A stretch of 64,000 nucleotides of DNA from Halorubrum aquaticum (GCF_900113615.1 NZ_FOPZ01000014.1:26302-90301); one strand, 5' to 3'. Positions 50,733 to 60,289 are shown, counted from the first letter of the stretch. Numbers and translations are program-made. Notes: generated by a model from the sequence alone, not told the origin.

Positions 50733-52667
50733 CTACTCGTCGCTCTCGTCGTCGTCGCTCTCGTCGACGTCCTCGAAGTCGGCGTCGACGTACTCCTCGT
50801 CGTCGCCGTCGGCACCGTCGGGGCCGGCCGCGCCCCCGGGACCGCCCATCCCGCCGGGGCCGGCGCCGCCCATACCGCCCGGACCGGCACCGCCCGCGCC
50901 GCCGGGACCGGCCTGTGCGGCCTGCTGCTGTTGGTACATCTGCTTGCCGATCTCCTGGAGCTGCTCGGAGAGCGCCTCGGTGACCTCCTCGATCTCCTCG
51001 GTCTCGGCGTCGTCGTCCTCGAGCGTCTCCTCGACGTCCTCGATCGCCGCCTCGATGTCGGCCGCGAGGTCGTCGTCGACGTTCTCCTCGTTCTCCTCGA
51101 GGAGGGTCTCCGCGCGCTGGATCGCCGTCTCGGCCTCGTTGCGGGCCTCGATCCGCTCGCGGCGGGCCTCGTCCTCCTCGGCGTGCTTCTCGGCCTCCTC
51201 TTGCATCTCCTCGATCTCCTCGTCGGAGAGGCCGACGCCGCCCTCGATGGTGATCGACTCGGCGTTGCCCGAGCCCTGGTCCTCGGCCTCGACGTTGACG
51301 ATGCCGTTCTCGTCGATGTTAAACGAGACCTCGATCTGCGGGGTGCCGGCGGGTGCCGGCGGGATCCCCGAGAGCTGGAACGCGCCGAGCAGCTCGTTCT
51401 CCTCGGCGATCTCGCGTTCGCCCTGGAAGACGCGGACGTTGACGGAGGTCTGGTTGTCCGCCGCCGTCGTGAACACCTTCGACTCCTCGGTGGGGATCGT
51501 CGTGTTCTTCTCGATGAGCCGCTCGAAGAGGCCGCCCTTCACCTCGATCCCGAGCGAGAGCGGGGTCACGTCGAGCAGGACGATGTCGTCGACGTCGCCG
51601 GAGAGGACGCCGCCCTGGACGGCCGCGCCCAGCGCGACCGCCTCGTCGGGGTTGACGTTCTTCTTCGGCTCCTGACCGACGAGCTCCTCGACCTTCTCCT
51701 GGACCTGCGGCATCCGCGTCGAGCCGCCGACGAGGATGACCTCGTCGATGTCGCCCTTGTCGTAGCCCGCGTCGGAGAGCGCCTGCTCCGTCGGTTCGAC
51801 CGTCCGGTCGAGGAGATCCGACGTGAGGTTCTCGAAGGTCGCTCGCGTGACCGACTGCTCGAGGTGGACCGGGCCGCTGTCGGTCGCGGTGATGAAGGGG
51901 AGGTTGACCGTGGTCTCCTTCTTGTTCGACAGCTCGATCTTCGCCTCCTCGGCGGCGTCCTTCAGCCGCTGGAGCGCCTGCCGGTCCTCCCGGAGGTCGA
52001 TCCCGTGGTCGTTCTGGAACTCCGCCGCGATGTGGTCGATGAGCGCCTCGTCCCAGTCGTCGCCGCCGAGGTCGTTGTCCCCGTTCGTGGCGACGACCTC
52101 GTAGACGCCGCCGCCGAGGTCCAGCACCGACACGTCGAACGTGCCGCCCCCGAGGTCGTACACGAGGACGGTCTGGTCGGACTCGTCGTCGAGGCCGTAC
52201 GCCATGGAGGCGGCGGTCGGCTCGTTGACGATGCGCTCGACGTCGAAGCCGGCGATCTCGCCGGCGTCCTTCGTCGCCTGTCGCTGTTTGTCGTTGAAGT
52301 ACGCGGGGACCGTGATCACGGCCTTCTCCACGTCGTCGCCGAGGTACTCCTCCGCGTCGCGTTTGATCTTCTGGAGGATCATCGCCGAGATCTGCTCGGG
52401 ACTGTACTCGTCGTCCCCGATCTCGACCGTGTAGTCCTCGCCCATGTGGCGTTTGATGGACTGGATCGTCCGGTCGGGGTTCTGGACGGCCTGGTTCTTC
52501 GCCGGCTTCCCGACGAGCCGCTCGCCGTCGTCCGAGAAGGCGACGACCGACGGGGTCGTCCGGTCGCCCTCTGCGTTCGAGATGATCTCGGGCTCGTCGC
52601 CCTCCATCACCGCGAACGCGGAGTTGGTGGTACCGAGGTCGATACCGAGGATCTTGTTGGTCGCCAT
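50733..52667 (-). CDS. dnaK: molecular chaperone DnaK (Hsp70)
   Basis: A 644-residue Hsp70. The ATPase domain has [35 protein letters not shown] and [11 protein letters not shown]. The linker and substrate-binding domain contain [13 protein letters not shown] and [12 protein letters not shown]. The C-terminal tail is Gly/Met/Pro-rich (GGAGPGGMG repeats), then acidic. The start is [10 protein letters not shown]; the extra 22 codons upstream are promoter region. No grpE gene is adjacent in this window. Two TATA-like boxes precede it. Confidence 0.96.
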   Translation of the reverse strand: MATNKILGIDLGTTNSAFAVMEGDEPEIISNAEGDRTTPSVVAFSDDGERLVGKPAKNQAVQNPDRTIQSIKRHMGEDYTVEIGDDEYSPEQISAMILQKIKRDAEEYLGDDVEKAVITVPAYFNDKQRQATKDAGEIAGFDVERIVNEPTAASMAYGLDDESDQTVLVYDLGGGTFDVSVLDLGGGVYEVVATNGDNDLGGDDWDEALIDHIAAEFQNDHGIDLREDRQALQRLKDAAEEAKIELSNKKETTVNLPFITATDSGPVHLEQSVTRATFENLTSDLLDRTVEPTEQALSDAGYDKGDIDEVILVGGSTRMPQVQEKVEELVGQEPKKNVNPDEAVALGAAVQGGVLSGDVDDIVLLDVTPLSLGIEVKGGLFERLIEKNTTIPTEESKVFTTAADNQTSVNVRVFQGEREIAEENELLGAFQLSGIPPAPAGTPQIEVSFNIDENGIVNVEAEDQGSGNAESITIEGGVGLSDEEIEEMQEEAEKHAEEDEARRERIEARNEAETAIQRAETLLEENEENVDDDLAADIEAAIEDVEETLEDDDAETEEIEEVTEALSEQLQEIGKQMYQQQQAAQAGPGGAGGAGPGGMGGAGPGGMGGPGGAAGPDGADGDDEEYVDADFEDVDESDDDESDE

Positions 52668-52693
52668 CTTGGCCACAAATACCGGCTTGTGTC

Positions 52694-52703
52694 GGTTAAA
52701 GGT
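52694..52703 (-). promoter_or_regulatory. proximal dnaK promoter
   Basis: On the minus strand cctttaacc is centred about 31 nt before the dnaK ATG. This gives a leader of a few bases. Confidence 0.45.
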
Positions 52704-52788
52704 TACTAGACGCCCCGATCTCCTGAACGACACGATGTCGATGCCGTCCTGCGATTTGTGCGATCGTGTTACCCACTCACATCGATGT

Positions 52789-52796
52789 CTTTATAC
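52789..52796 (-). promoter_or_regulatory. distal TATA-like box upstream of dnaK
   Basis: On the minus strand gtataaag lies about 125 nt before the dnaK ATG. It could drive a longer-leader transcript. The same site also reads ctttatac on the plus strand, so its direction is uncertain. Confidence 0.3.
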
Positions 52797-52870
52797 TGAC
52801 CCGCAAGCGCAGCCGACGGGGATCGGGAGACGCACGTCGGCCGGTCGGTACCGCGGAACGAACCCCCGGC

Positions 52871-53515
52871 TCAGAGCCCGGAGACGAGGTCCTCGAGCAC
52901 CGCCGCCGGGTCGTCCGCCTTGGCGACGCCGGAGGCGAGGAGGACGCCCGACGCGCCGAGGTCCGCCGCCGCGTCCACGTCGTCGCCGGTGGAGACGCCG
53001 GCCCCGCAGAACACGTCGACGGCGGGGTCGACGTCCTCGGCGGCCGCGACCGCGTCCTCGACGATGCCGGGGTCCGCCGTCGCGACGGAGACGTCGCCGC
53101 CGATGAGTTCCGGCGGCTCGACGGCGACCGCGTCGGGGGAGAGCGCCGCGGCCGCGCCGACCTGCGCCGGGTTGTTCGCACAGACGATCGTCTCCAGGTC
53201 GGCCCGCTCGGCCGCCCGGACCGAGCCGTCGACGTCGGCGAGCTTCAGCCGGTTCTCCGAGTGGTTGATCAGCGTCCCCTCGGCCCCGTTGTCGGCGACG
53301 GCCTCCGCCAGCGTCGACCCGGTGTGGGAGCCGTGGGCGTTCGGCGAGACGTGCTGGGCCCACGTCTCGACGCCCGTCTCCGCGACGCGGGCGAGGTCGG
53401 CCGCCTGCGGGGCGACGCCGATCCGCGCGCCGGACGCCTCGGCGACGTCGCGGGCGGCGGTCGCGACCTCGATCGGATCACAGGGATACGCCTTGAGGTT
53501 CACCAGGATGAACAT
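52871..53515 (-). CDS. tpiA: triosephosphate isomerase, archaeal type
   Basis: A 214-residue short archaeal TIM that interconverts dihydroxyacetone phosphate and glyceraldehyde 3-phosphate. Catalytic residues are Lys8 (LVNLKAYP), His in TLINHSENR and Glu in [11 protein letters not shown]. The phosphate loop is [11 protein letters not shown]. The start at 53515 is supported by a TATA-like gtatttgc about 28 nt upstream; the longer ORF is read-through from the divergent region. Confidence 0.95.
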   Translation of the reverse strand: MFILVNLKAYPCDPIEVATAARDVAEASGARIGVAPQAADLARVAETGVETWAQHVSPNAHGSHTGSTLAEAVADNGAEGTLINHSENRLKLADVDGSVRAAERADLETIVCANNPAQVGAAAALSPDAVAVEPPELIGGDVSVATADPGIVEDAVAAAEDVDPAVDVFCGAGVSTGDDVDAAADLGASGVLLASGVAKADDPAAVLEDLVSGL

Positions 53516-53636
53516 ACCCCGGGTAGCGGACGGGGCCGCAAATACCTTCGTGGTTCGTCGGGTCCCGCGGAGAAACACTATTAACCCGCGGGAGATACCG
53601 ACACACGAACCCGCGTTTCGACGGGTCCGATACCGC

Positions 53637-54404
53637 ATGTCGCTCATCGAGATCATCGCCGGGGTGGAGGCCCGCGAAGCCACGTTGACGGTGTTCGATC
53701 CGGACCCCACGGTCGCCGAGACGCTCGCGGAGCACTTCGCCGACCGCAACCTCCGAGTCGTCGCGGAACGGCCGGCCGAGGGTCCCACGGGCTACGCCGT
53801 GCTCTCCCGCGACGGCGAGTTCGTGACCGCGACCGCGATAGACGACCTCCTCCCCGGTCCCGCCGACGCTGCCGACGGTGACGGGCCCGCGGAAGGGACC
53901 GAGGAGGCCGAGTCCCGGCGGGTCGGCCGGCCGGTCTTGGACCACCTCGACGAGACGCTTTTCACCTCGTACTCGCGTTCGGACATGGTCGCCGCCTCCC
54001 GCGAGATCGAGGACCGGGCCTGGCGCGTCGGCGACGGCGAACTCCACGCGGGGTTCCAGACGCTCGACGTCCTGACCGGCGAGTCGAACACCTACGACCG
54101 GCTCGGCGGGAAGGAACGCCTCGAGGTCCACGCGTACGCGGCCGCGGAAGGGGAGGCCCCGGACACCGAGCGGTACGAGGTACACATCGGCCGCACCGCC
54201 GAGATCCGCGAGACGTGGTTCGTCGCCTACGACGGCGGCGGCTTCGACGGCGCGAAGTGCGTGCTGCTCGCCGAGGAGCGCGAACCCGGCCGGTTCTACG
54301 GCTTCTGGAGTTACGACCCCGACACCGTCGACCGGGTCGTCGACTACCTGACGGAACGGTACGGCACCTCCGAACGGCAGGGGGAGGACGACGCGACGGC
54401 CTAA
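53637..54404 (+). CDS. DICT sensory-domain protein
   Basis: A 255-residue haloarchaeal protein of the DICT type, a sensor domain often paired with two-component and HTH proteins. It opens [19 protein letters not shown] and ends [20 protein letters not shown]. An acidic insert lies at residues 80-100. It lies 97 bp upstream of the Bat-type regulator on the same strand and may serve it. A TATA-like ctattaacc lies about 55 nt upstream of the ATG. Confidence 0.75.
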   Translation: MSLIEIIAGVEAREATLTVFDPDPTVAETLAEHFADRNLRVVAERPAEGPTGYAVLSRDGEFVTATAIDDLLPGPADAADGDGPAEGTEEAESRRVGRPVLDHLDETLFTSYSRSDMVAASREIEDRAWRVGDGELHAGFQTLDVLTGESNTYDRLGGKERLEVHAYAAAEGEAPDTERYEVHIGRTAEIRETWFVAYDGGGFDGAKCVLLAEEREPGRFYGFWSYDPDTVDRVVDYLTERYGTSERQGEDDATA

Positions 54405-54471
54405 GCCGTGGCCCTCTCTCCCGACCCGTCCCCTCCGCCCGCCTCGACGCACTGACGGCGCGGCCGGTGTC

Positions 54472-54491
54472 TTGAACCGCGCGCGGTTCAA
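54472..54491. promoter_or_regulatory. perfect 20-bp palindrome before the Bat-type gene
   Basis: TTGAACCGCG followed at once by its exact reverse complement CGCGGTTCAA, ending ten bases before the ATG at 54502. A Shine-Dalgarno-like gagggg lies between. Position and symmetry fit a dimeric operator. The half-site TTGAACC recurs in the inverted repeat after the gene. Confidence 0.65.
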
Positions 54492-54501
54492 ACGAGGGGC
54501 A

Positions 54502-57500
54502 ATGACTCCCGAGTCGAGCACGCCCGCTCCCTCACGACTGCTGTTGGTCGGGGACGCGACGTGGATCGAGCCGTTCGCCGACGCGGTGGCGTCGGAACCC
54601 GGAACGACGGTTCGGACGGCCCCGACGGAGGCGCACGCCCTCGAGGCGCTCCGAACGCGACGGCCCGACGCCGTCGTCACCGAACATCGGCTCCCCGAGG
54701 GCTCCGGGCTCGACCTGCTCCGAGCGATCCGCGACCGGGACCCGACGCTCCCCGTGATCGTGGCGACCGCGTCCGGGAGCGAGGCGGTCGCGAGCGAGGC
54801 CATCGCCGCCGGCGTCAGCGATTACGTGCGTCTCGACCCCGACGACGACCCGGTCTCGAAGCTCCTCGACCGAGTCACGAGCGCCGTCGAGGCCGCCCGA
54901 CTCGACCGCGCTCGGCGCGACCGCGCCAGACAGTTCGACGCGATGTTCCGCGACGCGCGGACCGCGACGTGGGTACTCGACGCCGACGGCTCCGTGGACC
55001 GGATGAACCGAACGGCCGCCGAACTGTCGGGCGGTCGCGGCGGGACCGATGCGACGGTCCTCGCCGACCCGGAGGGAACCGTCGTCGACTCGAACGAGAG
55101 CGTCGTCGACTCGAACGAGGACGTCGCCGTGCCCATCTGGGAGCTACCGCGCTGGTCCGACTCCGAGCGCGTCCGGAGCGACGTCAGACGGGTGGTCCAG
55201 ACCGCGCTCGACGGCGGGTTCGGGAACGCGGTCGTCATCCGTGGTTCGGACCGCGACGACGCGGGTGAAAGGGAACCCGGGGACGACCGCGGAAACGGGG
55301 ACGGCGACGACGACGACCGAGCCGTGATCGAACTGTCCGCGCGGCCGGTCACCGACGAGCGAGGCGAGTTGGTCTCCGCCGTCGTGGAGGGAGTCGACAT
55401 CACGGACCACGCCGACGTGGAGCGCGACCTCCGTCGGTCCGAGGAACTCCACCGAGTCACGCTCAACAACATGACCGACACCGTCCTCATCACCGACGAG
55501 GAGGGCGAGTACACCTACGTCTGTCCCAACGTCCACTTCATCTTCGGATACACGGCCGAGGAGATACGCGAACTCGGCACCATCGACGACCTCCTCGGCG
55601 AGGACCTCTTCGACCGGGAGACCCTCGCCGAGGAGGGCGTGTTGAAGAACATCGAGTGTACCGTGACCGACGAGGCGGGCCGCGAGCACACGCTCCTGGT
55701 CAACGTCCGCGAGGTGTCCATCCGCGACGGGACCCTGCTCTACAGCTGTCGCGACATCACCAAGCGCAAACAGCGCGAACGGGCGCTCGCGACCCTCCAG
55801 GAGACGGCACGGGAGTTCCTGTACGCCGGAACCGACGCGGAGATCGCCCGCCACGTCACGGCGGACACGCCGGACGTGCTCGGACTCGAGGCCGCCGCGG
55901 TGTATCGCTTCGACCCCGACGCCAACGCGCTCCGTCCGGTCGCGTACTCCGACGGAATGCGGGCGGTCCACGGCCCGCCCTCGCCCGTCGACGCGGACGG
56001 GGAGACGCTCGTGGGGCACGCCTTCGTCGAGGACGAGCGGCTGTTCCTCGACGACGTCCACGCCGACGACCGGCTCGCCGACCGGTCGACGGACCTCCGG
56101 AGCGTCGCGTTCATCCCGCTCGGGGGGAACGGCGTGTTCGTCGCCGGGACGACGGCCGTCGGCGCGTTCGACGAGGTGACCCGCGAGCTCGCCGACCTGC
56201 TCGCGGCGACCGCGGAGGCCGCGTTCGACCGGATCGTGCGCGAGGAACGCCTCCGCGAGCAGGACCGGGAGCTACAGCGACGAAACGACCGACTCACGGC
56301 GCTGAACCGGATCAACGAGACGATCCGGGAGGTCGATCGCGCGTTGGTTCGCGCGGAGACCCGCGAGGAGGTCGAACACGCCGTCTGCGAGCTGTTGACC
56401 GGCGACGACCGGTTCCGTTTCGCCTGGATCGGCTCGACCGACGCGACGGGGGAGACGCTCACGCCGCGTGCGTGGGCCGGCGCGGAGCGGGGATACCTCG
56501 ACGACCAGCCCGTTTCGGTGGCCGCCGACGGTGTCGAGCCGGCCGGTCGAACGGCCGCGACCGGCGAGATGTCCGTGGTCGGGAACGTCCCGGGCGGACT
56601 TCGCGAGGAGGAGTGGCGCAAGGCCGCGGTCTCGCGCGACTACCTCTCCGCCATCAGCGTGCCGCTCGTCTACAACGAGCTGACGTACGGCGTCCTCACC
56701 GTCTACGCCGCGGAGCGGGAGGCGTTCTCCGAGATGGTCCGGGAGGTGTTCACGGAGCTCGGGGAGACGATCGCCTCGGCGATAAGCGCGATCGAGCGGA
56801 AGAACGCGCTGTTGACGACGTCGACGACGCGCGTCGAGTTCGCCGTCGAGGACCCGACGTTCCTCCTCTCGCGGCTGGCGCGTGACGCCTCGTGTACGGT
56901 CTCCTATCAGGGCGGCGCACGACAGACGACGGAGGGGAGCTACGTCTTCGTCGACGTGGAGGGGACGACCGTCGAGTCGGTCGCGGCGGTCGCGCGGGAC
57001 CTCCTCGTCGTGGACTCCGTCCGGGAGATCAACGCGACGGAGACGGGGGGCGTGTTGCGGCTGCGGCTCTCGCGACCCTTCCTCGCGGAGGAACTGGCCG
57101 ACCACGGGGTCGTGTTTCACAGCGCGTCCGCCACGCCGGCGTCGACGAACGTCGTCGTCGACGTCCCCGAGGGCGTCGACGTCTCGCGGATCGGCCGCCT
57201 GCTGGAGGAGACGTTCGAGGAGACGCGGCTCGTCTCGAAACGGACCCGGGACCGAACCGCCGAACGCGACCTCCACTCGCGGTTCCTCGGGGACCTGACC
57301 GATCGACAGCTCGAGGTGATCCAGACCGCGTACTACGGCGGGTTCTTCGAGTCCCCGCGGGAGCGCTCCGGCGAGGAGATCGCCGAGACGCTCGACATCT
57401 CCTCGTCCGCGTTCTATCAGCACGCCCGGACGGTCCAGCGAAAGCTGTTCTCGGCGCTCTTCGACGAACGGAACGCTGACGCCGCGGACGTCGCGGACGT

Positions 57501-57516
57501 CGCCGAGTCGCCGTAG
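54502..57516 (+). CDS. Bat-type multi-sensor HTH_10 transcriptional regulator
   Basis: A 1004-residue bacterio-opsin-activator-like protein. The order is a receiver-like domain (about 10-125), PAS (130-300), PAS/PAC (310-430; ITDEEGEYTYVCPNVHFIFG), GAF (440-590), GAF (600-770), a Bat beta domain (780-920) and a C-terminal HTH_10 (DRQLEVIQTAYYGGFFESPR, then SGEEIAETLDISSSAFYQH). In the receiver the phosphoacceptor Asp is Glu (VVTEHRLPEG), so it may be locked or unphosphorylated. Ligands and targets are unknown; no bop or carotenoid genes are nearby. In-frame TTG 54472 is an unlikely start. Confidence 0.88.
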   Translation: MTPESSTPAPSRLLLVGDATWIEPFADAVASEPGTTVRTAPTEAHALEALRTRRPDAVVTEHRLPEGSGLDLLRAIRDRDPTLPVIVATASGSEAVASEAIAAGVSDYVRLDPDDDPVSKLLDRVTSAVEAARLDRARRDRARQFDAMFRDARTATWVLDADGSVDRMNRTAAELSGGRGGTDATVLADPEGTVVDSNESVVDSNEDVAVPIWELPRWSDSERVRSDVRRVVQTALDGGFGNAVVIRGSDRDDAGEREPGDDRGNGDGDDDDRAVIELSARPVTDERGELVSAVVEGVDITDHADVERDLRRSEELHRVTLNNMTDTVLITDEEGEYTYVCPNVHFIFGYTAEEIRELGTIDDLLGEDLFDRETLAEEGVLKNIECTVTDEAGREHTLLVNVREVSIRDGTLLYSCRDITKRKQRERALATLQETAREFLYAGTDAEIARHVTADTPDVLGLEAAAVYRFDPDANALRPVAYSDGMRAVHGPPSPVDADGETLVGHAFVEDERLFLDDVHADDRLADRSTDLRSVAFIPLGGNGVFVAGTTAVGAFDEVTRELADLLAATAEAAFDRIVREERLREQDRELQRRNDRLTALNRINETIREVDRALVRAETREEVEHAVCELLTGDDRFRFAWIGSTDATGETLTPRAWAGAERGYLDDQPVSVAADGVEPAGRTAATGEMSVVGNVPGGLREEEWRKAAVSRDYLSAISVPLVYNELTYGVLTVYAAEREAFSEMVREVFTELGETIASAISAIERKNALLTTSTTRVEFAVEDPTFLLSRLARDASCTVSYQGGARQTTEGSYVFVDVEGTTVESVAAVARDLLVVDSVREINATETGGVLRLRLSRPFLAEELADHGVVFHSASATPASTNVVVDVPEGVDVSRIGRLLEETFEETRLVSKRTRDRTAERDLHSRFLGDLTDRQLEVIQTAYYGGFFESPRERSGEEIAETLDISSSAFYQHARTVQRKLFSALFDERNADAADVADVAESP

Positions 57517-57570
57517 TGTGGTTCAACATCCAACCACCACAATCCATCTAGGTTGGATGTTGAACCACAC
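57516..57570. promoter_or_regulatory. perfect 20-bp-arm inverted repeat after the Bat-type gene
   Basis: The arm GTGTGGTTCAACATCCAACC (57516-57535) and its exact reverse complement (57551-57570) are separated by 15 bases. It begins on the last base of the Bat-gene stop codon and ends 67 bases before the zinc-ribbon gene. It could form a strong hairpin (terminator or attenuator) or be paired operators. Each arm carries GGTTCAA, the half-site of the palindrome at 54472. Confidence 0.7.
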
Positions 57571-57637
57571 GCTACACGAGGGTCACGCCCCTACCTCGGG
57601 TAGGAGCATCCGGACCGAACGGTGCTCGCGTGTTACA

Positions 57638-57778
57638 ATGAGAGACGTGACCCAAGACGCCGATAGAAAGGCCGGCTACGAGTGTTTCGATTGCGGGAAC
57701 GTCGTCGACGGGACGAATCCGGGTACCTGTCCCGAGTGCGGAAGCACGATGCGGAACCGCGGAACGCCGATGGAGTAG
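57638..57778 (+). CDS. 46-residue rubrerythrin-like zinc-ribbon protein
   Basis: A very small protein with two CxxC knuckles (YECFDCGNVV; TCPECGSTMRN) and a basic/acidic N-terminus (MRDVTQDADRKAG). It belongs to the short rubrerythrin-like zinc-ribbon proteins often found beside HTH_10 regulators in haloarchaea. It probably binds one zinc and acts as an adaptor or redox partner. It is the next gene after the Bat-type regulator, beyond the inverted repeat. Confidence 0.78.
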   Translation: MRDVTQDADRKAGYECFDCGNVVDGTNPGTCPECGSTMRNRGTPME

Positions 57779-57822
57779 GCGATCCGGACCGCGGAGCGGC
57801 GGTGAGAACCGCGAGGCGGCGA

Positions 57823-58347
57823 TCAGTCCTTCCGTTTGACCACGTCGCCGAGCGTCATCGTGCCCGCGTCGTTCGAGTCCCAGTCGGCGTCGACCTCCTC
57901 GCCCTCGACGAGCGAGACGTCGAGCGCGCGCTCGAGCTTCCGCTGGATCTCGTCGGTGGGGAGCGTGTCGCCGCGCTCGAGCTTTCGGATCAGGCTCGCC
58001 TTCTCGTTGAGGTCGTCGGCGAGTTCCTCCTGGCTCAACCCCTTCGACTCCCGGGCCTTCCGGATCCGGTCGTCGTAGTCCGTGGCGATCTCCTCCATGT
58101 CGTCGAACATGTCGCGACGGCGCGTCGAGCCGCCCGAGGACCCCCCCGAGCCGCTCGACGCGGACGACGACGATGGCGTCCCCGAACTGGAGCTCGTCGA
58201 GTACTTGCTCCCGGCCGAGCTGCTCGGCTCCTCACGGACCTCCGTACCGAAGTCCGTACAGGAGCTACACAGCTCCAACTCGGCGCCTTCGACCTTCGTC
58301 GTCGTCAGGGAGGCCTGCTCGGCACCACACATTTCACACTGGGGCAT
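57823..58347 (-). CDS. multiprotein bridging factor 1-like protein
   Basis: A 174-residue archaeal MBF1 homologue, a factor that bridges regulators and TBP in eukaryotes. It has an N-terminal zinc ribbon (QCEMCGAEQ, LCSSC), a Ser/Gly linker (about 45-75) and a Cro/C1-type HTH (RKARESKGLSQEELADDLN, then ASLIRKLERGDTLPTDEIQR). MPQCEMCG at 58347 is the family start. A TATA-like ctttatacg lies 27 nt upstream (leaderless). Confidence 0.93.
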   Translation of the reverse strand: MPQCEMCGAEQASLTTTKVEGAELELCSSCTDFGTEVREEPSSSAGSKYSTSSSSGTPSSSSASSGSGGSSGGSTRRRDMFDDMEEIATDYDDRIRKARESKGLSQEELADDLNEKASLIRKLERGDTLPTDEIQRKLERALDVSLVEGEEVDADWDSNDAGTMTLGDVVKRKD

Positions 58348-58470
58348 ACGCGGGGCTAACACAGCCGGTCGTATAAAGGGTGCGCCGCGGCGATCCGGCG
58401 ATCGCCGACTCGGCTCCGACCGTCGACGACTCGCCACGGGACTTATGTCGCGGGCGAGGGGACCGAACGT

Positions 58471-59439
58471 ATGGAGTACACGACGCTCGGGAACACGGGC
58501 ACGACCGTGAGCCGCCTCTGTCTCGGCTGTATGAGCTTCGGGAGCGGGCACGACTGGATGCTCGACGAGGAGGAGAGCGAGGACCTGATCGAGCGCGCGA
58601 TCGAACTCGGCGTGAACTTCTTCGATACCGCGAACGTCTACTCGAACGGCGAGAGCGAGGAGATCCTCGGAGACGTGCTCGCCGAGTACGACCGCGACCG
58701 GCAGGTCGTCGCCACGAAGGTGTACGGCGAGATGGACGAGTCGAACCCGAACGCGAGCGGGCTCTCCCGGAAGGCGATAGAACAGGAGCTCGAGAACAGC
58801 CTCGACCGGCTCGGGATGGACACGGTCGACCTCTACCAGATCCACCGCTGGGACGACGACACGCCGATCGAGGAGACGCTCGCCGCCCTCGACGACGCGG
58901 TCCGCCGCGGCGAGGTCCGCTACATCGGGGCCTCCTCGATGTGGGCCCACCAGTTCGCCGACGCGCTCCACACGAGCGATCGGGAGGGATACGAGCGGTT
59001 CGTCACGATGCAGAACCTCTACAACCTCGCGTACCGCGAGGAGGAACGCGAGATGATCCCGCTCTGTGAGAAGGAGGGGATCGGCACCGTCCCGTGGAGC
59101 CCGCTCGGCGCGGGCTACCTGACGCGCCCGTACGAGGCGGACGACGCGACCACGCGCGGGGAACACGAGACGTCGATCGGCCGCCCGTACCGCGAGGGCG
59201 GCGGCGAGGAGGTCAACGCCCGCGTCGAGGAGCTGGCCGACGAGCGAGGCGTGAAGATGGCGCAGATCGCGCTCGCGTGGATCCTCGAGAAGGACGTCGT
59301 CGACGCGCCCATCGTCGGGACCTCGAGCGTCGAGCACCTCGAGGACGCGGTGGAGGCGCTGGACATCGATCTCTCCGACTCCGACGTCGAGTGGCTCGAG
59401 GAGCCCTACGAGCCGGTCCGCGTCTCCGGACACGAGTGA
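58471..59439 (+). CDS. aldo/keto reductase
   Basis: A 322-residue NAD(P)H-dependent TIM-barrel oxidoreductase. The catalytic tetrad is visible: Asp and Tyr in NFFDTANVYSNGE, Lys in VVATKVYGE and His in YQIHRWDD. The C-terminal cofactor region is APIVGTSSVEHLEDAV. The substrate is unknown. A TATA-like acttatgtc lies about 28 nt upstream. Confidence 0.92.
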   Translation: MEYTTLGNTGTTVSRLCLGCMSFGSGHDWMLDEEESEDLIERAIELGVNFFDTANVYSNGESEEILGDVLAEYDRDRQVVATKVYGEMDESNPNASGLSRKAIEQELENSLDRLGMDTVDLYQIHRWDDDTPIEETLAALDDAVRRGEVRYIGASSMWAHQFADALHTSDREGYERFVTMQNLYNLAYREEEREMIPLCEKEGIGTVPWSPLGAGYLTRPYEADDATTRGEHETSIGRPYREGGGEEVNARVEELADERGVKMAQIALAWILEKDVVDAPIVGTSSVEHLEDAVEALDIDLSDSDVEWLEEPYEPVRVSGHE

Positions 59440-59560
59440 GGCCGTCGGTGGCGGGTGGTTACCCGCCCCTCGCCGACTTCCGTTCGTCCCCTGCCCAGCG
59501 GTCGTGAGTTTCCGTGGGTCGCCGTAACAAACTTAAGAACACGCTCTATACCCACACCCA

Positions 59561-60289
59561 GTGGCATCCCGACAGGGCGGGTCGGGGGCCGAGGAGGTCC
59601 CCCGTCCCGGATCGACGGAGCGTCGGACCGCACCGCACGCGGCGTCACCCGAGGCCGATCGACGCCGCGCGTCGACCGCGCGACCCGGTTCGCCCGAGTC
59701 GGTCCCGTCTCGGGGACGGGAGACCGACCCCGACCGTGGACGGTCGACGACACCGCGGAGGCGCACGCCGGAGGACCCTCCCCTCCGCGATCCCGGATCG
59801 TACGCGCTCACGAACCACTTCCGCGAGCGGCTGGAACAGCCCGGCCGGTACGTCTCCACGCGAACCGTGACCGAGGCGATCCGGCGTGGACAGCTCCGCT
59901 GGAACCGGACGGACGGCTGGCGGTTCGCACTGGTCGACGGGGGGATCCGGTTCGTCGTGGTCGTGAGCGACACCGAGACCGACTCCCCGGTCGTCGTCAC
60001 CGGCTGGACCGAGGTGGCGGACCGCGAGGCCGCGCTCGAGGCGGGTCGATTCGACCCGGTCGACGTCGACACCATCGCTCTCAGAGCCGCGTTGAGCGAG
60101 ACGCCGGAGACCACGATACCGGACCGCATCCGGCCGCGAACGGTCACCCGACCGTTCGTCGTCGGGGGTCACCGGCTGGAGACCGAGCCCGGCGAGCCGT
60201 TCGTCCGCTGCGTCGAGTGCGGCTGTCGGTTCCGGTCGAAGGAGGCGATCACCTCGCGACGCTGTCGCGGCCCCTCTGCCGGGCGGTAG
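59561..60289 (+). CDS. DUF4258-like protein with C-terminal zinc knuckle
   Basis: A 242-residue haloarchaeal protein of unknown function. Residues 1-80 are a disordered Arg/Pro/Ser-rich tail. Residues 82-155 resemble the DUF4258/toxin-like fold (ALTNHFRERLEQPGRYV, then IRRGQLRWNRTDGWRFALVD). The C-terminus has a CVECGCRF...RRC knuckle. The GTG at 59561 lies 28 nt after a TATA-like acttaaga, which supports a leaderless start. A toxin-like RNase role is speculation. Confidence 0.65.
   Translation: MASRQGGSGAEEVPRPGSTERRTAPHAASPEADRRRASTARPGSPESVPSRGRETDPDRGRSTTPRRRTPEDPPLRDPGSYALTNHFRERLEQPGRYVSTRTVTEAIRRGQLRWNRTDGWRFALVDGGIRFVVVVSDTETDSPVVVTGWTEVADREAALEAGRFDPVDVDTIALRAALSETPETTIPDRIRPRTVTRPFVVGGHRLETEPGEPFVRCVECGCRFRSKEAITSRRCRGPSAGR

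Noticed and set aside
52668..52870. grpE or another gene between dnaK and tpiA
   Set aside because: Only 203 bases, no frame with GrpE features; the region holds promoter signals.
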